From assembly GCF_009729415.1 (NCBI RefSeq), contig NZ_MPKW01000003.1, positions 1-64,000 on the forward strand: DNA of 64,000 nt, in the 5' to 3' direction. This document shows positions 34,841 to 43,769 of this stretch, one piece after another. Position 1 is the stretch's first letter. The number at the start of each line of letters is the position of its first letter. Under the pieces are notes generated by a model, which was given only the letters and a program-made list of their open reading frames with translations, searched no databases and was not told where the DNA came from. The stretch is from Mycolicibacterium sp. CBMA 234 (GTDB lineage Bacteria > Actinomycetota > Actinomycetes > Mycobacteriales > Mycobacteriaceae). The translations under genes were made by a program, and so were the position numbers.

Positions 34841-36028
34841 ATGCCAGACCACCCCCAGCAGCCAGCTGGATCTCGCGACGAGATCCGGTCGGTGCTGCTG
34901 CTCTGCTGGCGGGACACCGGCCATCCCCAAGGGGGTGGCAGCGAGACTTATCTGCAGCGCATCGGCGCGCAATTGGCGGAGTCGGGCGTGCGGGTCACGC
35001 TGCGGACGGCCCGGTACGGCGGGGCTTCGCGCACTGAGGTCGTCGACGGTGTTCGGATCAGTCGCGGTGGCGGCCGGCACTCGGTCTACCTCTGGGCTGG
35101 GCTGGCCATGGTGCTGTCCCGGGTTGGCCTGGGTCCTCTACGCGCTGCCCGGCCGGACGTGGTGATCGATTCGCAGAACGGCATTCCGTTCCTGGCGCGC
35201 CTGGCGTACGGCCGGCGCTCCATGGTGTTGGTGCATCACTGCCACCGCGACCAGTGGCCGGTGGCCGGGCGGTTGATGAGCAAGTTCGGCTGGTTCGTCG
35301 AGTCGCGGCTGTCGCCCCGGCTGCATCGGCACAACCAGTACGTGACGGTGTCGCTGCCGTCGGCCCGGGATTTGGTGGACCTAGGCGTCGACGCGGCGCG
35401 GATTGCCGTGGTGCGCAACGGGGTTGACCTCGCTCCTGCTGAGTCGCTCGCGGCGCCGCGGTCCGAGCAGCCGCGCATCGTGGTGCTGTCACGGTTGGTG
35501 CCGCACAAGCAGATTGAGGACGTGCTCGACGCCGTCGCCTTGTTGTCTTCAGTGGTACCGGGGTTGCGCCTGGACGTCGTCGGCGGCGGTTGGTGGGACG
35601 AGCGGCTGGTCGCGCACGCCCGACGGCTGGGAATTGGTGCCGCCGTAACTTTTCATGGCCACGTCGACGAGGCCACCAAACACGAAGTGCTGCAACGGGC
35701 TTGGGTCCACGCGTTGCCGTCGCGCAAAGAAGGCTGGGCGCTGGCGGTGATCGAGGCCGCGCAGCACGGCGTGCCCACGATCGGCTACCGGTCGTCAGGT
35801 GGCCTCACCGATTCGATTGTCGACGGCGTGACCGGGCTACTGGTCGACGACCACCGCGGTCTGGTCGCTGGGCTTGAGACCCTGCTCACCGATGAGGTGC
35901 TGCGTGACCAACTGGGCGCCAAGGCTCAGATTCGGGCAGCTGAATTCTCTTGGCCGCAAAGCGCATCCGCGATGCTGACGGTCGCCGAAGCGGTCCGGGA
36001 CGGGAAGTTCGTCAACGGGATCGTCTGA
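34841..36028 (+). CDS. GT-B glycosyltransferase (Rv0225-like, GT4-type)
   Basis: A 395-aa glycosyltransferase with two Rossmann domains. The N-terminal acceptor domain starts LLLCWRDTGHPQGGGSETYL, and the nucleotide-sugar domain carries VVLSRLVPHKQIEDVLDA, VVGGGWW and the C-terminal ExxxxxE-type motif SRKEGWALAVIEAAQHG. No membrane helix is present, so it works on the cytosolic face. Rv0225, its positional counterpart, is of unknown specificity; a mannosyl- or glucosyl-transfer to a lipid or polysaccharide is likely. A lower-GC island begins 80 bp downstream. Confidence 0.85.
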   Translation: MPDHPQQPAGSRDEIRSVLLLCWRDTGHPQGGGSETYLQRIGAQLAESGVRVTLRTARYGGASRTEVVDGVRISRGGGRHSVYLWAGLAMVLSRVGLGPLRAARPDVVIDSQNGIPFLARLAYGRRSMVLVHHCHRDQWPVAGRLMSKFGWFVESRLSPRLHRHNQYVTVSLPSARDLVDLGVDAARIAVVRNGVDLAPAESLAAPRSEQPRIVVLSRLVPHKQIEDVLDAVALLSSVVPGLRLDVVGGGWWDERLVAHARRLGIGAAVTFHGHVDEATKHEVLQRAWVHALPSRKEGWALAVIEAAQHGVPTIGYRSSGGLTDSIVDGVTGLLVDDHRGLVAGLETLLTDEVLRDQLGAKAQIRAAEFSWPQSASAMLTVAEAVRDGKFVNGIV

Positions 36029-36107
36029 CGCTGGCTGGGGCCGCGAGCGGCTCAAGCTGGGAAAATACCGTCCGGAAGGTCGCCGACCTCGAATAGACTA
36101 GGGCGGT

Positions 36108-38519
36108 ATGGGGGATGCGCTCGATGCGTTTGATTCAGTTTGGCAGCGGGCGCACGCCACGTTCGGTACTGGTACGCCGCAGACGGGCGAACACTTTGAC
36201 AAGAGTGCCGAGCTGCGAAACATGCAGACAACCGTGCAGTCGGCTGCGCCCGATGATCGCTGGAGCGGTGGTACAGCCGCCGGCGCCTATGGGACAGCCA
36301 ACGAGAAGCAGGGCCGTGCCCTTGGCGGCCTGGCCGATCTGGACCAGCAGTTACGTGCAGCTGTCGATCGATCCGCTCAGATCGTCACGAATGGACGGCA
36401 GGGCCTCGATGAGACGCGTAAGTGGGTTCAGGATATGGCGGCCCAGGTGCCGACGGGGCGCAACCGCGATATGCAATTGCTGCCCATCGCTAGTCAGGGA
36501 CTCAAGCGCGTCACTGACCTGCTGACGTCAACGGTCACACAGCAGAATGCTGTGGCCGGCCAGGTCAACGCTCTCACCGCAGGGTACAGCGCCATCAAAG
36601 GCGATCTGCCGCTGTCGCCGAAGGACGACAAGGACGCCAAGGACCTGAAGAAGATTTTGGGACTAGGTGACGACAAAGACGACAAGGACAAGAAGGACGA
36701 TCCTGCCAAGAAGCCTGAGCTGAACTCGGCGAATGGCAAGGCCGACGGTGACGTGCTCAAAGACGGCATGCACGGTCTTTTTCCACCAGGCGATTTCCAC
36801 GATCGCTTGATGGACGCGAGTACCCTGACGCCGCAGCAGTTGGCTGATCTGGCGGCCGGAAAGCCTGTTGTTGTCGGCGCCGACCGGATGGCGTACCTGT
36901 ACCAACTGTCCCAGTCGATGAATGGGATGACGCCGGCGCAGATCAAAGAAATGCAATCGCATCTTCCCGCGGATGAGCAGCAGGCCCTCGCGCAGGGGAT
37001 GGCGATAATCTCCAATTCGAATGCCAAATCCGGCATTCCAAACACGGAAGGTGTTACTGACGCCACGCGTAACACCTTCATTCCGGCGGCAGGCAGCCTG
37101 GTTAACCTTCCCGACGGCGTGTATCACGAACTGACCCGAACCGACCGCGTGGGCACTGCGCCAGGGCAGCCAATTGGAACCGGGACGATGTTTCCGGCAA
37201 CAGGGGCCGATGCCACAAAGCTTAACGGTGTCGGTGCGCTTCAGGATATTTCTGACATTTTCAAACCCGGTGACGGTAGATATCTCAACGGAAGCGAAGC
37301 TGGCAAGGCAATGCTGGAGGCCACCTCTACCTATGCTGCAGCTGACATCGCTCATCGCGAGGCAATTAGTAATCCGTCGGGTCACGGGGCGCCACCGTTC
37401 TACTCGGATCAGCACGGTTCTGATCTGCCCGGCGCCCTCGCCGGGGTTGTTCAGGTCGGGGGCCAGGATCATGTCGGCATGCATGAATTGGTGACGGGAT
37501 CGTCCGGAGACAAGTTCTTGCATAACTTCACCGCGGAGGCATGGGGACAGCATTCCGACAAAGTGGGCGATGCATTCCGGTGGATGTCGGGAGATCCGCA
37601 CAATCCCATGGACTCCGAGACGGCAAACAAGGTTGCCCACTTTTTGTCGGATAACCGACAGTCCCTCGAGCACATGCCCGGTGGTGGCTCGTTTGGCTCT
37701 GTCAACGGTGGGTTGTTGCAGGGCATGGCGGACGGCACGAGGCCGTACATGGCGCAACTGGCCGGCAGTCCAGCGGGTGGTCTGTTCGACAGTCCCGGCA
37801 TTGAAGCATTCGCAAACAAGCAGCAGATGAGCGATATGTTCGCGGTCTTCGACCAAGACCATCACGCAGGGACGATCGCGAATAATGCAGCGCTGCAACA
37901 GAAGCAGTTCCTGGAACTGTATGCAGCTGAACACGGCGTCCACGGCAATCAGATCGAGATCGCCCAGCGCCTTGCGAACGCGATGACCGCTGGTGCCGAC
38001 GATGCAAAGGCTGCGGGACTGGCCAACCATGTCTGGGAAGTGCACGAACAGGACCAGAAGAAGGGCGTCCAGTTCGATACGGCGTTCAACAGCCTGACGG
38101 CGGTGACCGGTTTGGTGCCGGGAGGTGGGCCGATAGCTCAAGCTGTTGAGACGGTCCTTGGTCCGACCCTGAAGGATCAGATGATTCACGAAACCAACCC
38201 GAACATGATACAGGGTGACAGTTATTTCACCAATCAAATGCATTCAGGGCAGTTCAATAGCACGGCGTCGAATTATGCCACTGCGCTTCAAGGTTTGATC
38301 AATGCCCATCCGGATATTGCTCGCGACCCGAGCCTCGCGTGGGCATTGAAGGTGGACGATCACGGTAACCATGTTGTGGACATGAATGCTATTACGCAAA
38401 GCTCAAAGAGCGCTGCCAGTAATTTATCCGAGTGGTTCGATGTTAACGGCGCGACATACGGATACAACGGCAGCCAGTGGTCGACCCAGAGAGGGAATGC
38501 CAGTAATGACACATGGTAG
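36108..38519 (+). CDS. 803-aa WXG-type large protein, probable type VII secretion-related
   Basis: The first gene of a three-gene set. Residues 1-150 are helical with a WxG motif at 52-54 (WSGGTAAGAY), as in WXG100-like N-terminal domains of type VII substrates. A Lys/Asp-rich linker follows (171-215). The remaining 590 residues are a large globular region rich in Gly, Ala, His and Asn with no catalytic motif that I recognise. I recall mycobacterial proteins of this kind being labelled TPR-repeat-region proteins. No signal peptide. ATG 36108 lies 9 bp after a possible -10 box (TAGACT), so the mRNA may be leaderless. GC content and codon use are lower than in flanking genes. Confidence 0.72.
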   Translation: MGDALDAFDSVWQRAHATFGTGTPQTGEHFDKSAELRNMQTTVQSAAPDDRWSGGTAAGAYGTANEKQGRALGGLADLDQQLRAAVDRSAQIVTNGRQGLDETRKWVQDMAAQVPTGRNRDMQLLPIASQGLKRVTDLLTSTVTQQNAVAGQVNALTAGYSAIKGDLPLSPKDDKDAKDLKKILGLGDDKDDKDKKDDPAKKPELNSANGKADGDVLKDGMHGLFPPGDFHDRLMDASTLTPQQLADLAAGKPVVVGADRMAYLYQLSQSMNGMTPAQIKEMQSHLPADEQQALAQGMAIISNSNAKSGIPNTEGVTDATRNTFIPAAGSLVNLPDGVYHELTRTDRVGTAPGQPIGTGTMFPATGADATKLNGVGALQDISDIFKPGDGRYLNGSEAGKAMLEATSTYAAADIAHREAISNPSGHGAPPFYSDQHGSDLPGALAGVVQVGGQDHVGMHELVTGSSGDKFLHNFTAEAWGQHSDKVGDAFRWMSGDPHNPMDSETANKVAHFLSDNRQSLEHMPGGGSFGSVNGGLLQGMADGTRPYMAQLAGSPAGGLFDSPGIEAFANKQQMSDMFAVFDQDHHAGTIANNAALQQKQFLELYAAEHGVHGNQIEIAQRLANAMTAGADDAKAAGLANHVWEVHEQDQKKGVQFDTAFNSLTAVTGLVPGGGPIAQAVETVLGPTLKDQMIHETNPNMIQGDSYFTNQMHSGQFNSTASNYATALQGLINAHPDIARDPSLAWALKVDDHGNHVVDMNAITQSSKSAASNLSEWFDVNGATYGYNGSQWSTQRGNASNDTW

Positions 38520-38536
38520 TAAGAGGCGATGTGGGG

Positions 38537-39319
38537 ATGGCTAGGCGGGATTTGATTCCAATAGTTATGGCCGCGGCGGTGTTAGCGGCAGCCAGCGGCT
38601 GCCAGCATAACGGGGGCCAAGTAGGGCAGGAGGCAAAGGCGGCGCAACCTGAGTTCACGGGTCTTGATGCACATTTGCAGTACTCGAATCGGTGGATTGA
38701 AAATTCAAAGGTCGATTTGATGGCGCCGGAGGGGACGTTCTTGCGCGCTGCTGTCGAGTCGATGGATCGGGCTCTATTCGCCTCTGGCGAGGGAATGACG
38801 GCTATTGAAGCCGGCGGGTACCCGGGAATTGTTCACGCATTTAACAAGTCGGCCAATCCGACTGTTGTTGCGGGAGTCGGTAATAAGGATAGTGTATTCG
38901 TCGGTACGGATTATTGGGAAGTTGTCGATTTCCGTAGAAGCGGCGACCAATTCTTCGCCTCGGTGTGTGGTTATGAATCGATGACTGCGGTAAAGAGAAG
39001 TGGCGATTTCGAGCACCCTGGACGGATACCGCCCAACGGGCATGCGGTGACCGTGGCCTTTGGTCCCGATGCGAATCTACGTCCTGATGCGCAGCGGGCG
39101 CCCAAGGCTAATCAACGAGGCGGCGGTCGAGCACCTATCGACAACGTTTTTGGTACATGGGTCATGACTCAGTACCGGAATTACAACTTGGACGTGGAAT
39201 ATCCGCAATGTCGCACTACCCTTGCGCCCGGAACGCCAGCCGATGCACCCGATCACCGGTACTACGACGAAACCCCGCCCCCGACCTTGCCGCCGAGCCC
39301 AGGCTGGCCCAGCGGGTAG
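38537..39319 (+). CDS. lipoprotein of the WXG/EspC island
   Basis: A 260-aa protein with a lipoprotein signal: MARRDLIPIVMAAAVLAAAS then GC, with Cys22 lipidated in ASGC. The mature protein has three further cysteines or cysteine-flanked strands (SVCGYESM, YPQCRTTL) and a proline-rich C-terminus (ETPPPTLPPSPGWP). Function is unknown. ATG 38537 is preferred, 17 bp after the upstream stop; GTG 38531 is an alternative. It is always reasonable to ask whether such a lipoprotein protects the cell from, or presents, the large upstream protein, but nothing here proves it. The DNA is clearly lower in GC than the surroundings. Confidence 0.72.
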   Translation: MARRDLIPIVMAAAVLAAASGCQHNGGQVGQEAKAAQPEFTGLDAHLQYSNRWIENSKVDLMAPEGTFLRAAVESMDRALFASGEGMTAIEAGGYPGIVHAFNKSANPTVVAGVGNKDSVFVGTDYWEVVDFRRSGDQFFASVCGYESMTAVKRSGDFEHPGRIPPNGHAVTVAFGPDANLRPDAQRAPKANQRGGGRAPIDNVFGTWVMTQYRNYNLDVEYPQCRTTLAPGTPADAPDHRYYDETPPPTLPPSPGWPSG

Positions 39320-39388
39320 AAGCCGGTGCGGCTGGGTTATCCGCATACGCGACTTAGCGACCGTTAGACACTGAACAGGAGCCGACTC

Positions 39389-40189
39389 ATGACTGAACCA
39401 CTGCGGGTCCAACCCGAAGGATTACTGAACTACTCGCAGCTGCACGGCGATGTTTCCACGGGGATGTCTGGTCTGTTCGGTGCGGGTGCCCCGGATGGCA
39501 AGGGCGTAGATACCAGCCACGGGGCCGTGTCATCGGAGGTATCTACTGCATTGGCGAGTGCGTTGGAGGGCCGCGGTGACGCCTTCGGCGCAGTATCGGA
39601 CACCGCTGACAAGTTCTCGGAGCGACTGCAGCGTGCCGCGAAGGCGTATTCGGATGGCGACCAACATGCGGCCGATCGAATCAAGCGCGCCATGGGCGCG
39701 ATCGATGGACAAGGTGCCGATGGCGGACAGATGGGTGGTCGCCCCGCTGGTGGTCCGGCTGGCGGAGCTCCCGGCTCGCCGGCCGGTGGAGAGATGATGG
39801 GCCAGATGGGTCAAATGCTGGGGCAGGTCGGCCAGCAAGTAGGGCAGCTAGCGCAGTCGATCACCCAACCGCTGCAAGGTTTGACGCAGGGGCTGCAACA
39901 GATCCCGCAGCAGATCATGCAAGCGGCCCAGCAGGCGTCGCAAGCTACTTCGGCTGGTGGGTCTGGCCAGGGCAAGGACGCCAAAGAGCATGAGTCCGAG
40001 CGCGGCTCGCGTGACACCAACGACGCGGCACGCAAGAAGCCGGAACGTGAAGACGGCAAAGGCGCCGACCGCCCTCAAATGCCGCAAGGCCAAGCGGCAC
40101 AAGGAAATGCGACAGGCTCGAGCAGGGCGCCGGTCCAGCCGATCGCGCCCTCGGTTCGTCCGGCTCCTACCCGCGCGCCAGCCGACTAA
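39389..40189 (+). CDS. EspC-like type VII secretion substrate
   Basis: A 266-aa protein. The first 105 residues form two helices of the EspC/DUF2580 type (LRVQPEGLLNYSQLH, then SALEGRGDAFGAVSDTADK), and the export motif YxxxD is present as YSDGD (Tyr87-Asp91), directly followed by QHAADRIKRAM. From residue 108 to the end the chain is a low-complexity Gly/Gln/Met/Pro tail, then a charged, probably disordered C-terminus. It should be exported by an ESX system, none of whose core genes are in this window. It is preceded by an AGGAG site. It probably pairs with, or is co-secreted with, the 803-aa protein. Confidence 0.75.
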   Translation: MTEPLRVQPEGLLNYSQLHGDVSTGMSGLFGAGAPDGKGVDTSHGAVSSEVSTALASALEGRGDAFGAVSDTADKFSERLQRAAKAYSDGDQHAADRIKRAMGAIDGQGADGGQMGGRPAGGPAGGAPGSPAGGEMMGQMGQMLGQVGQQVGQLAQSITQPLQGLTQGLQQIPQQIMQAAQQASQATSAGGSGQGKDAKEHESERGSRDTNDAARKKPEREDGKGADRPQMPQGQAAQGNATGSSRAPVQPIAPSVRPAPTRAPAD

Positions 40190-40620
40190 AGTGTCCCCGT
40201 CATCTGTCGCCCTGCCTCCCCGCCATCAGCCCGGTCGAGCCGAACGCGAGCGGCCAGTAACCGCACCGGTGCCATCGATGGGGTCTGACCTAGATCCGCC
40301 ATTTTGCTGTTGAATTTCGGACTCGGTGCATAAAATAACGCCGAGGTAAAAATTCAATAGCAAAGGGAACGACTCTCGGAATTTGTGTCCATCGGGAGCC
40401 TTCCTGGAATGCGGCTTAGGCCAGCTAGTGGGTCTGACAAGGGCGTTATTACGCGCCCATTGAAGAGGTCCGCTGGGGAAGCTGATGTAGTGCGCATTGA
40501 CGCGTGTCCCGCCGGAGCAAACCGCGAAGGTGGAGCACATCGCTTCCGGACGTACATCGCCGAGCAGGGCGGTGGCCGTTCAACTGATTGACGTACCGGC
40601 GGGTCCGAGGAGTCAAGCAT
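40190..40620. other. 431-bp non-coding gap with an AT-rich inverted repeat
   Basis: No credible protein was seen. Its one notable structure is the 40302-40365 inverted repeat (separate entry). The last 15 bases before the sugar transferase hold its ribosome site GAGGAG. The gap marks the boundary between the type VII trio and the sugar transferase gene. Confidence 0.6.
40302..40365. repeat. 64-bp inverted repeat (possible terminator or recombination footprint)
   Basis: The 16-base arms (40302-40317 and 40350-40365) pair with two mismatches (ttttgctgttgaattt / aaattcaatagcaaag). A second inner stem (actcggtg / cgccgagg, with G-U pairs) extends the fold. It is AT-rich on both arms, unlike the other hairpins in the window, and lies 112 bp after the EspC-like gene. 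Confidence 0.55.
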
Positions 40621-42144
40621 GTGGAGTTGGCGATGACGCTCTCTACGTTCGGGATCACGCGACTTCCGAATTCGCGTGCGCGACTTCTGAATTCGCGCGC
40701 ACGGCTGTCGACCTCACGCACGGTGTGGCAGTCCTACTTTGCCCGTCGCGTGCTGATCACGGATTCAGCCACCATCGTGCTCGCCATGCTGTTCGCGCAA
40801 TGGGCCCGATTCGGTGGAGAGGGCTATGGCCCGCTGTCGTCGATGCTCTTCACGGGGTATTCAATGGTGTTGGCGTGCTTATGGCTCGGCGCGCTGAGTC
40901 TGCATCATGCCCGCGCCGCATCGATTCTCGGCTGTGGGATCGAAGAATATCGCCGGGTTGTCGCAGCGTCCTTCTGGGCATTTGGGGCCATCGCCATCGT
41001 GGCATTGCTCGCCCGGCTCGATATCGCTCGGGGCTACCTGGCGTTGGCATTCCCTGCGGGGACGTGCGGATTGCTGGTCGGACGTAAATTGTGGCGGCGT
41101 CGGGTTCGTGCCCGCCGGCTGGCGGGTGACTGTCTGACGTCGGTTCTCGCCATCGGCGATCGGGCCGCCATCGCCGCGCTGGCGACCGAGCTCATGAACG
41201 ACCCCGGGGACGGCTACGTGGTGGTCGGCGCCGGCATCCCCGGCGACCCCAGCGCGCGTGGTGGCGCCATCACGATCGGCGATCGGGCGATACCGATCTT
41301 CGGTGACGAGAACGACGCTCTCGGCGCACTCGGCGACAGATGTGTTGCCGACGTTGTTGCGCTGACCGATGCGGAACACTTCGGGGTCTCCGGAATCCAG
41401 CGACTCACCTGGCGGCTTGAGGCGTCCGACGTCGACTTGGTGGTGTCACCCGGTCTGCTCGACGTGGCTGGTGCGCGCATTGCGATGAGGCCGGTCGCCG
41501 GCATGCCACTGTTGCACGTTGAGAGGCCGCAGTATCACGGCGCGAAGCGTTTTCAGAAGAAGGCGTTCGATTTCGGATTCGCGGTGGCGGCCCTGATCGG
41601 AATCTCGCCATTGCTTCTCGTCGCAGCGATCGCGATCAAAATGACCACCCGGGGCCCGGTGTTCTACCGAGCGGAACGTATCGGCTTGGACGGCAAGCCG
41701 TTCACCATGATCAAGTTCCGCAGCATGGTGGTCGATGCCGATGCGCGTCTTGGCGAAGTGTTGCCATCCAACGAAATCGATGGCGGCGTCATGTTCAAGA
41801 TGCGTGACGATCCCCGGGTCACTCCGGTGGGGCGGGTGCTGCGCCGCTACAGCATTGACGAACTTCCGCAGTTCATCAATGTGCTCAAACAGGAGATGAG
41901 CGTGGTCGGCCCGCGGCCGCCCCTGCGCCGCGAGGTCGAGGTATACAACGGGGATATCAGGCGGAAGCTGCTCGTCAAGCCGGGGGTGACGGGGCTCTGG
42001 CAGATCAGCGGTCGTTCAAACTTGTCCTGGGACAAGGCTGTTCGGCTCGATCTCTCCTACGTCGACAACTGGTCGATGGTCACGGATCTGGGGATCATCC
42101 TCAAAACCATCAGTGTGGTTGCCCGTGGCGAGGGGGCTTGCTAG
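40621..42144 (+). CDS. polyprenyl-phosphate sugar-1-phosphate transferase (WbaP/WcaJ-like)
   Basis: A 507-aa initiating glycosyl-phosphotransferase. The N-terminal part has four or five membrane helices and a nucleotide-binding-like middle domain (SVLAIGDRAAIAAL). The C-terminal catalytic domain (about 320-507) has the family motifs GPVFYRAERIGLDGKPFTMIKFRSM, RRYSIDELPQFINVL and MSVVGPRP. It transfers a sugar phosphate from a UDP-sugar to undecaprenyl or decaprenyl phosphate to start an exopolysaccharide or glycan. GTG 40621 is chosen because GAGGAG lies 8 bases upstream. The N-terminus contains three near-perfect 7-residue repeats. Its stop overlaps the end of the opposite Rv0226c-like gene by 4 bp. 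No polymerase or flippase accompanies it. Confidence 0.85.
   Translation: MELAMTLSTFGITRLPNSRARLLNSRARLSTSRTVWQSYFARRVLITDSATIVLAMLFAQWARFGGEGYGPLSSMLFTGYSMVLACLWLGALSLHHARAASILGCGIEEYRRVVAASFWAFGAIAIVALLARLDIARGYLALAFPAGTCGLLVGRKLWRRRVRARRLAGDCLTSVLAIGDRAAIAALATELMNDPGDGYVVVGAGIPGDPSARGGAITIGDRAIPIFGDENDALGALGDRCVADVVALTDAEHFGVSGIQRLTWRLEASDVDLVVSPGLLDVAGARIAMRPVAGMPLLHVERPQYHGAKRFQKKAFDFGFAVAALIGISPLLLVAAIAIKMTTRGPVFYRAERIGLDGKPFTMIKFRSMVVDADARLGEVLPSNEIDGGVMFKMRDDPRVTPVGRVLRRYSIDELPQFINVLKQEMSVVGPRPPLRREVEVYNGDIRRKLLVKPGVTGLWQISGRSNLSWDKAVRLDLSYVDNWSMVTDLGIILKTISVVARGEGAC
40660..40722 (+). repeat. three tandem 21-bp units inside the sugar transferase gene
   Basis: Units at 40660-40680, 40681-40701 and 40702-40722 encode RLPNSRA, RLLNSRA and RLSTSRT-type heptads in the cytosolic N-terminus before the first membrane helix. 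Units 1 and 2 differ by 4 bases or fewer; unit 3 has diverged further. Copy number may vary between strains. Confidence 0.75.
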
Positions 42145-43769
42145 GGCGACTGACTGAGCCGTGCGCCCCGCCGCCGCTGCCAGGCCATGGCGCCCAACCC
42201 GCCGATCACCATCCCCAACCACACCAGATGTGCTGCAATCAAAAGCCCACGCTCCGACGCCGCAGGAGTGGTGCCACCTATCCGGTACAGCGCAATATCC
42301 TTGTCCCGGTAGGTAATTGGCAGCGGTAGGGTAGGCGCGGTTCCCTCCACCACAACCCAGCCCACGCCGGCCGCGGCCAGTTGGTGTGCGTCCGCGCCAC
42401 GCAGCAGCAGTTCCTGCACGCGACGGGCCCGCACGCCCTCGCCTGGCACGGTCCTACCGCCGATGACCAGATCGCCGGTCGCCAACACGTCGGCTGACAC
42501 CCAGCGGGGCAGTGGATCCAGCACCGGTGCCGGGCCCACCCACGGGAACTCGCGGATGACGTCGGGTGGCAGCACGGCGACTGGCCGCGGGTCCGAATTG
42601 ATCTGCGCGGCAACCGAATACCAGCCCGCCGGATACTGCACCGACCGCAGCTGACCGCCCACGCCCCACGCCAAGTCCGGCAGCCCGGCCAACACCACCA
42701 CGCAGCAACCGGCGGCAGCGAAAGCCATTGGCAGCCAACGGCGAAGCACCTCCACGGCCGCGGCGCCAGCCAATGCGTAGCCGGGCATGGCCAGGGCGAC
42801 CCACTTCTGCCCGTCGCGCAGCACACCGGTGCCGGGGCTGGTCCGGATCAACCAGTCAAGGAACGTCGACCCAGCGCCGGTCGCCAGCAGCGCAGGGACC
42901 ACCACCGAGGCGACGGCCAGGACCAACAACGGTCGCGTCGCAGTAGTAGACCACGCGCGTCGCGCACCAAATGCCACCACGACCAGCAGCGCCACGGTCC
43001 CGACCACGGCCCACAGCGTCGTCCGCGATACCGGGATCGCAGAGCCGTTCCAGATGCCGCCCAGCCCGGCCAAGCTGCCCAACGTCCCCAGCCCCGGCTC
43101 GGCGCGCGCCGAGAACGCCGGCACCCCGGCGCTGGCGACCGGCAGGACCGAGCGCGCCACGACCGTCGCCACCAACCAGGGCAGCGCAGCAGCCGCGGAG
43201 GCGGCCAGCACGACCCAAACCGACCGCCACGTCCGGCAACAGACCAGGGCCACGACCGCCGCCAGCAGCAGCCCCGTCGGCGTCAGCCCGGCCAGCGCGA
43301 TCCAGAACACGAGATGCGGCAGCCGCAGCCGCAGGGCCGAGGCCGCGACCCACGGCAGGCAGCCGTACCCGACCAGCAGACTCCAATGCCCCTGCAGCAG
43401 CCGCTCGGCGACGTAGGGGTTCCACACGGCGACGGTCGTCGCGACCAACTGTCCGCCGAGACCGGCGTTCACAACCGACGCGGCCAGTCGCGCCGCACCC
43501 CAGCCGGCCAACCACAGTCCGAGGATCAGCAGCGCCTTGACCAGCACCCCGCCGTCGATGACAGGGGAGAACACCGCCAGGAAGAAGTCCTGCGGCAGCG
43601 CCCGGGGTGCGGCCTCGGACAACCCGAGCGCGGCGTCGGACAGGTACGACCGCGGCGTCGACACCGCGTCGCGCAGCAGCAGATAACCGGGCGCCAGCAG
43701 GGGCGCGGTGATAGCGAGCGTCAGCCCCAGCGCGTAGAGCGCCGGCAGGGCACGACGAAAAGAGATCAG
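42141..43769 (-). CDS. polytopic membrane protein (Rv0226c-like)
   Basis: About 542 aa with roughly ten to twelve membrane helices, from ALPALYALGLTLAITAPLLA at the N-terminus to LVWLGMVIGGLGAMAW near the C-terminus. It resembles GT-C-type or arabinosyltransferase-like membrane proteins of the envelope region. The start is uncertain: no ATG, GTG or TTG exists in frame between 44009 and the first helix. A CTG at 43769 overlaps the stop of the upstream DUF3068 gene as CTGA, which would be a coupled non-canonical start. The alternative ATG 44009 would add 80 residues inside the DUF3068 frame. It forms an operon with that gene, as Rv0226c-Rv0227c. Confidence 0.72.
   Translation of the reverse strand: MISFRRALPALYALGLTLAITAPLLAPGYLLLRDAVSTPRSYLSDAALGLSEAAPRALPQDFFLAVFSPVIDGGVLVKALLILGLWLAGWGAARLAASVVNAGLGGQLVATTVAVWNPYVAERLLQGHWSLLVGYGCLPWVAASALRLRLPHLVFWIALAGLTPTGLLLAAVVALVCCRTWRSVWVVLAASAAAALPWLVATVVARSVLPVASAGVPAFSARAEPGLGTLGSLAGLGGIWNGSAIPVSRTTLWAVVGTVALLVVVAFGARRAWSTTATRPLLVLAVASVVVPALLATGAGSTFLDWLIRTSPGTGVLRDGQKWVALAMPGYALAGAAAVEVLRRWLPMAFAAAGCCVVVLAGLPDLAWGVGGQLRSVQYPAGWYSVAAQINSDPRPVAVLPPDVIREFPWVGPAPVLDPLPRWVSADVLATGDLVIGGRTVPGEGVRARRVQELLLRGADAHQLAAAGVGWVVVEGTAPTLPLPITYRDKDIALYRIGGTTPAASERGLLIAAHLVWLGMVIGGLGAMAWQRRRGARLSQSP

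Noticed and set aside
36663..38243. A 526-aa reverse-strand open frame opposite the 803-aa gene
   Set aside because: The forward protein has the WxG motif and continues the operon; the reverse frame has no domain and no ribosome site.
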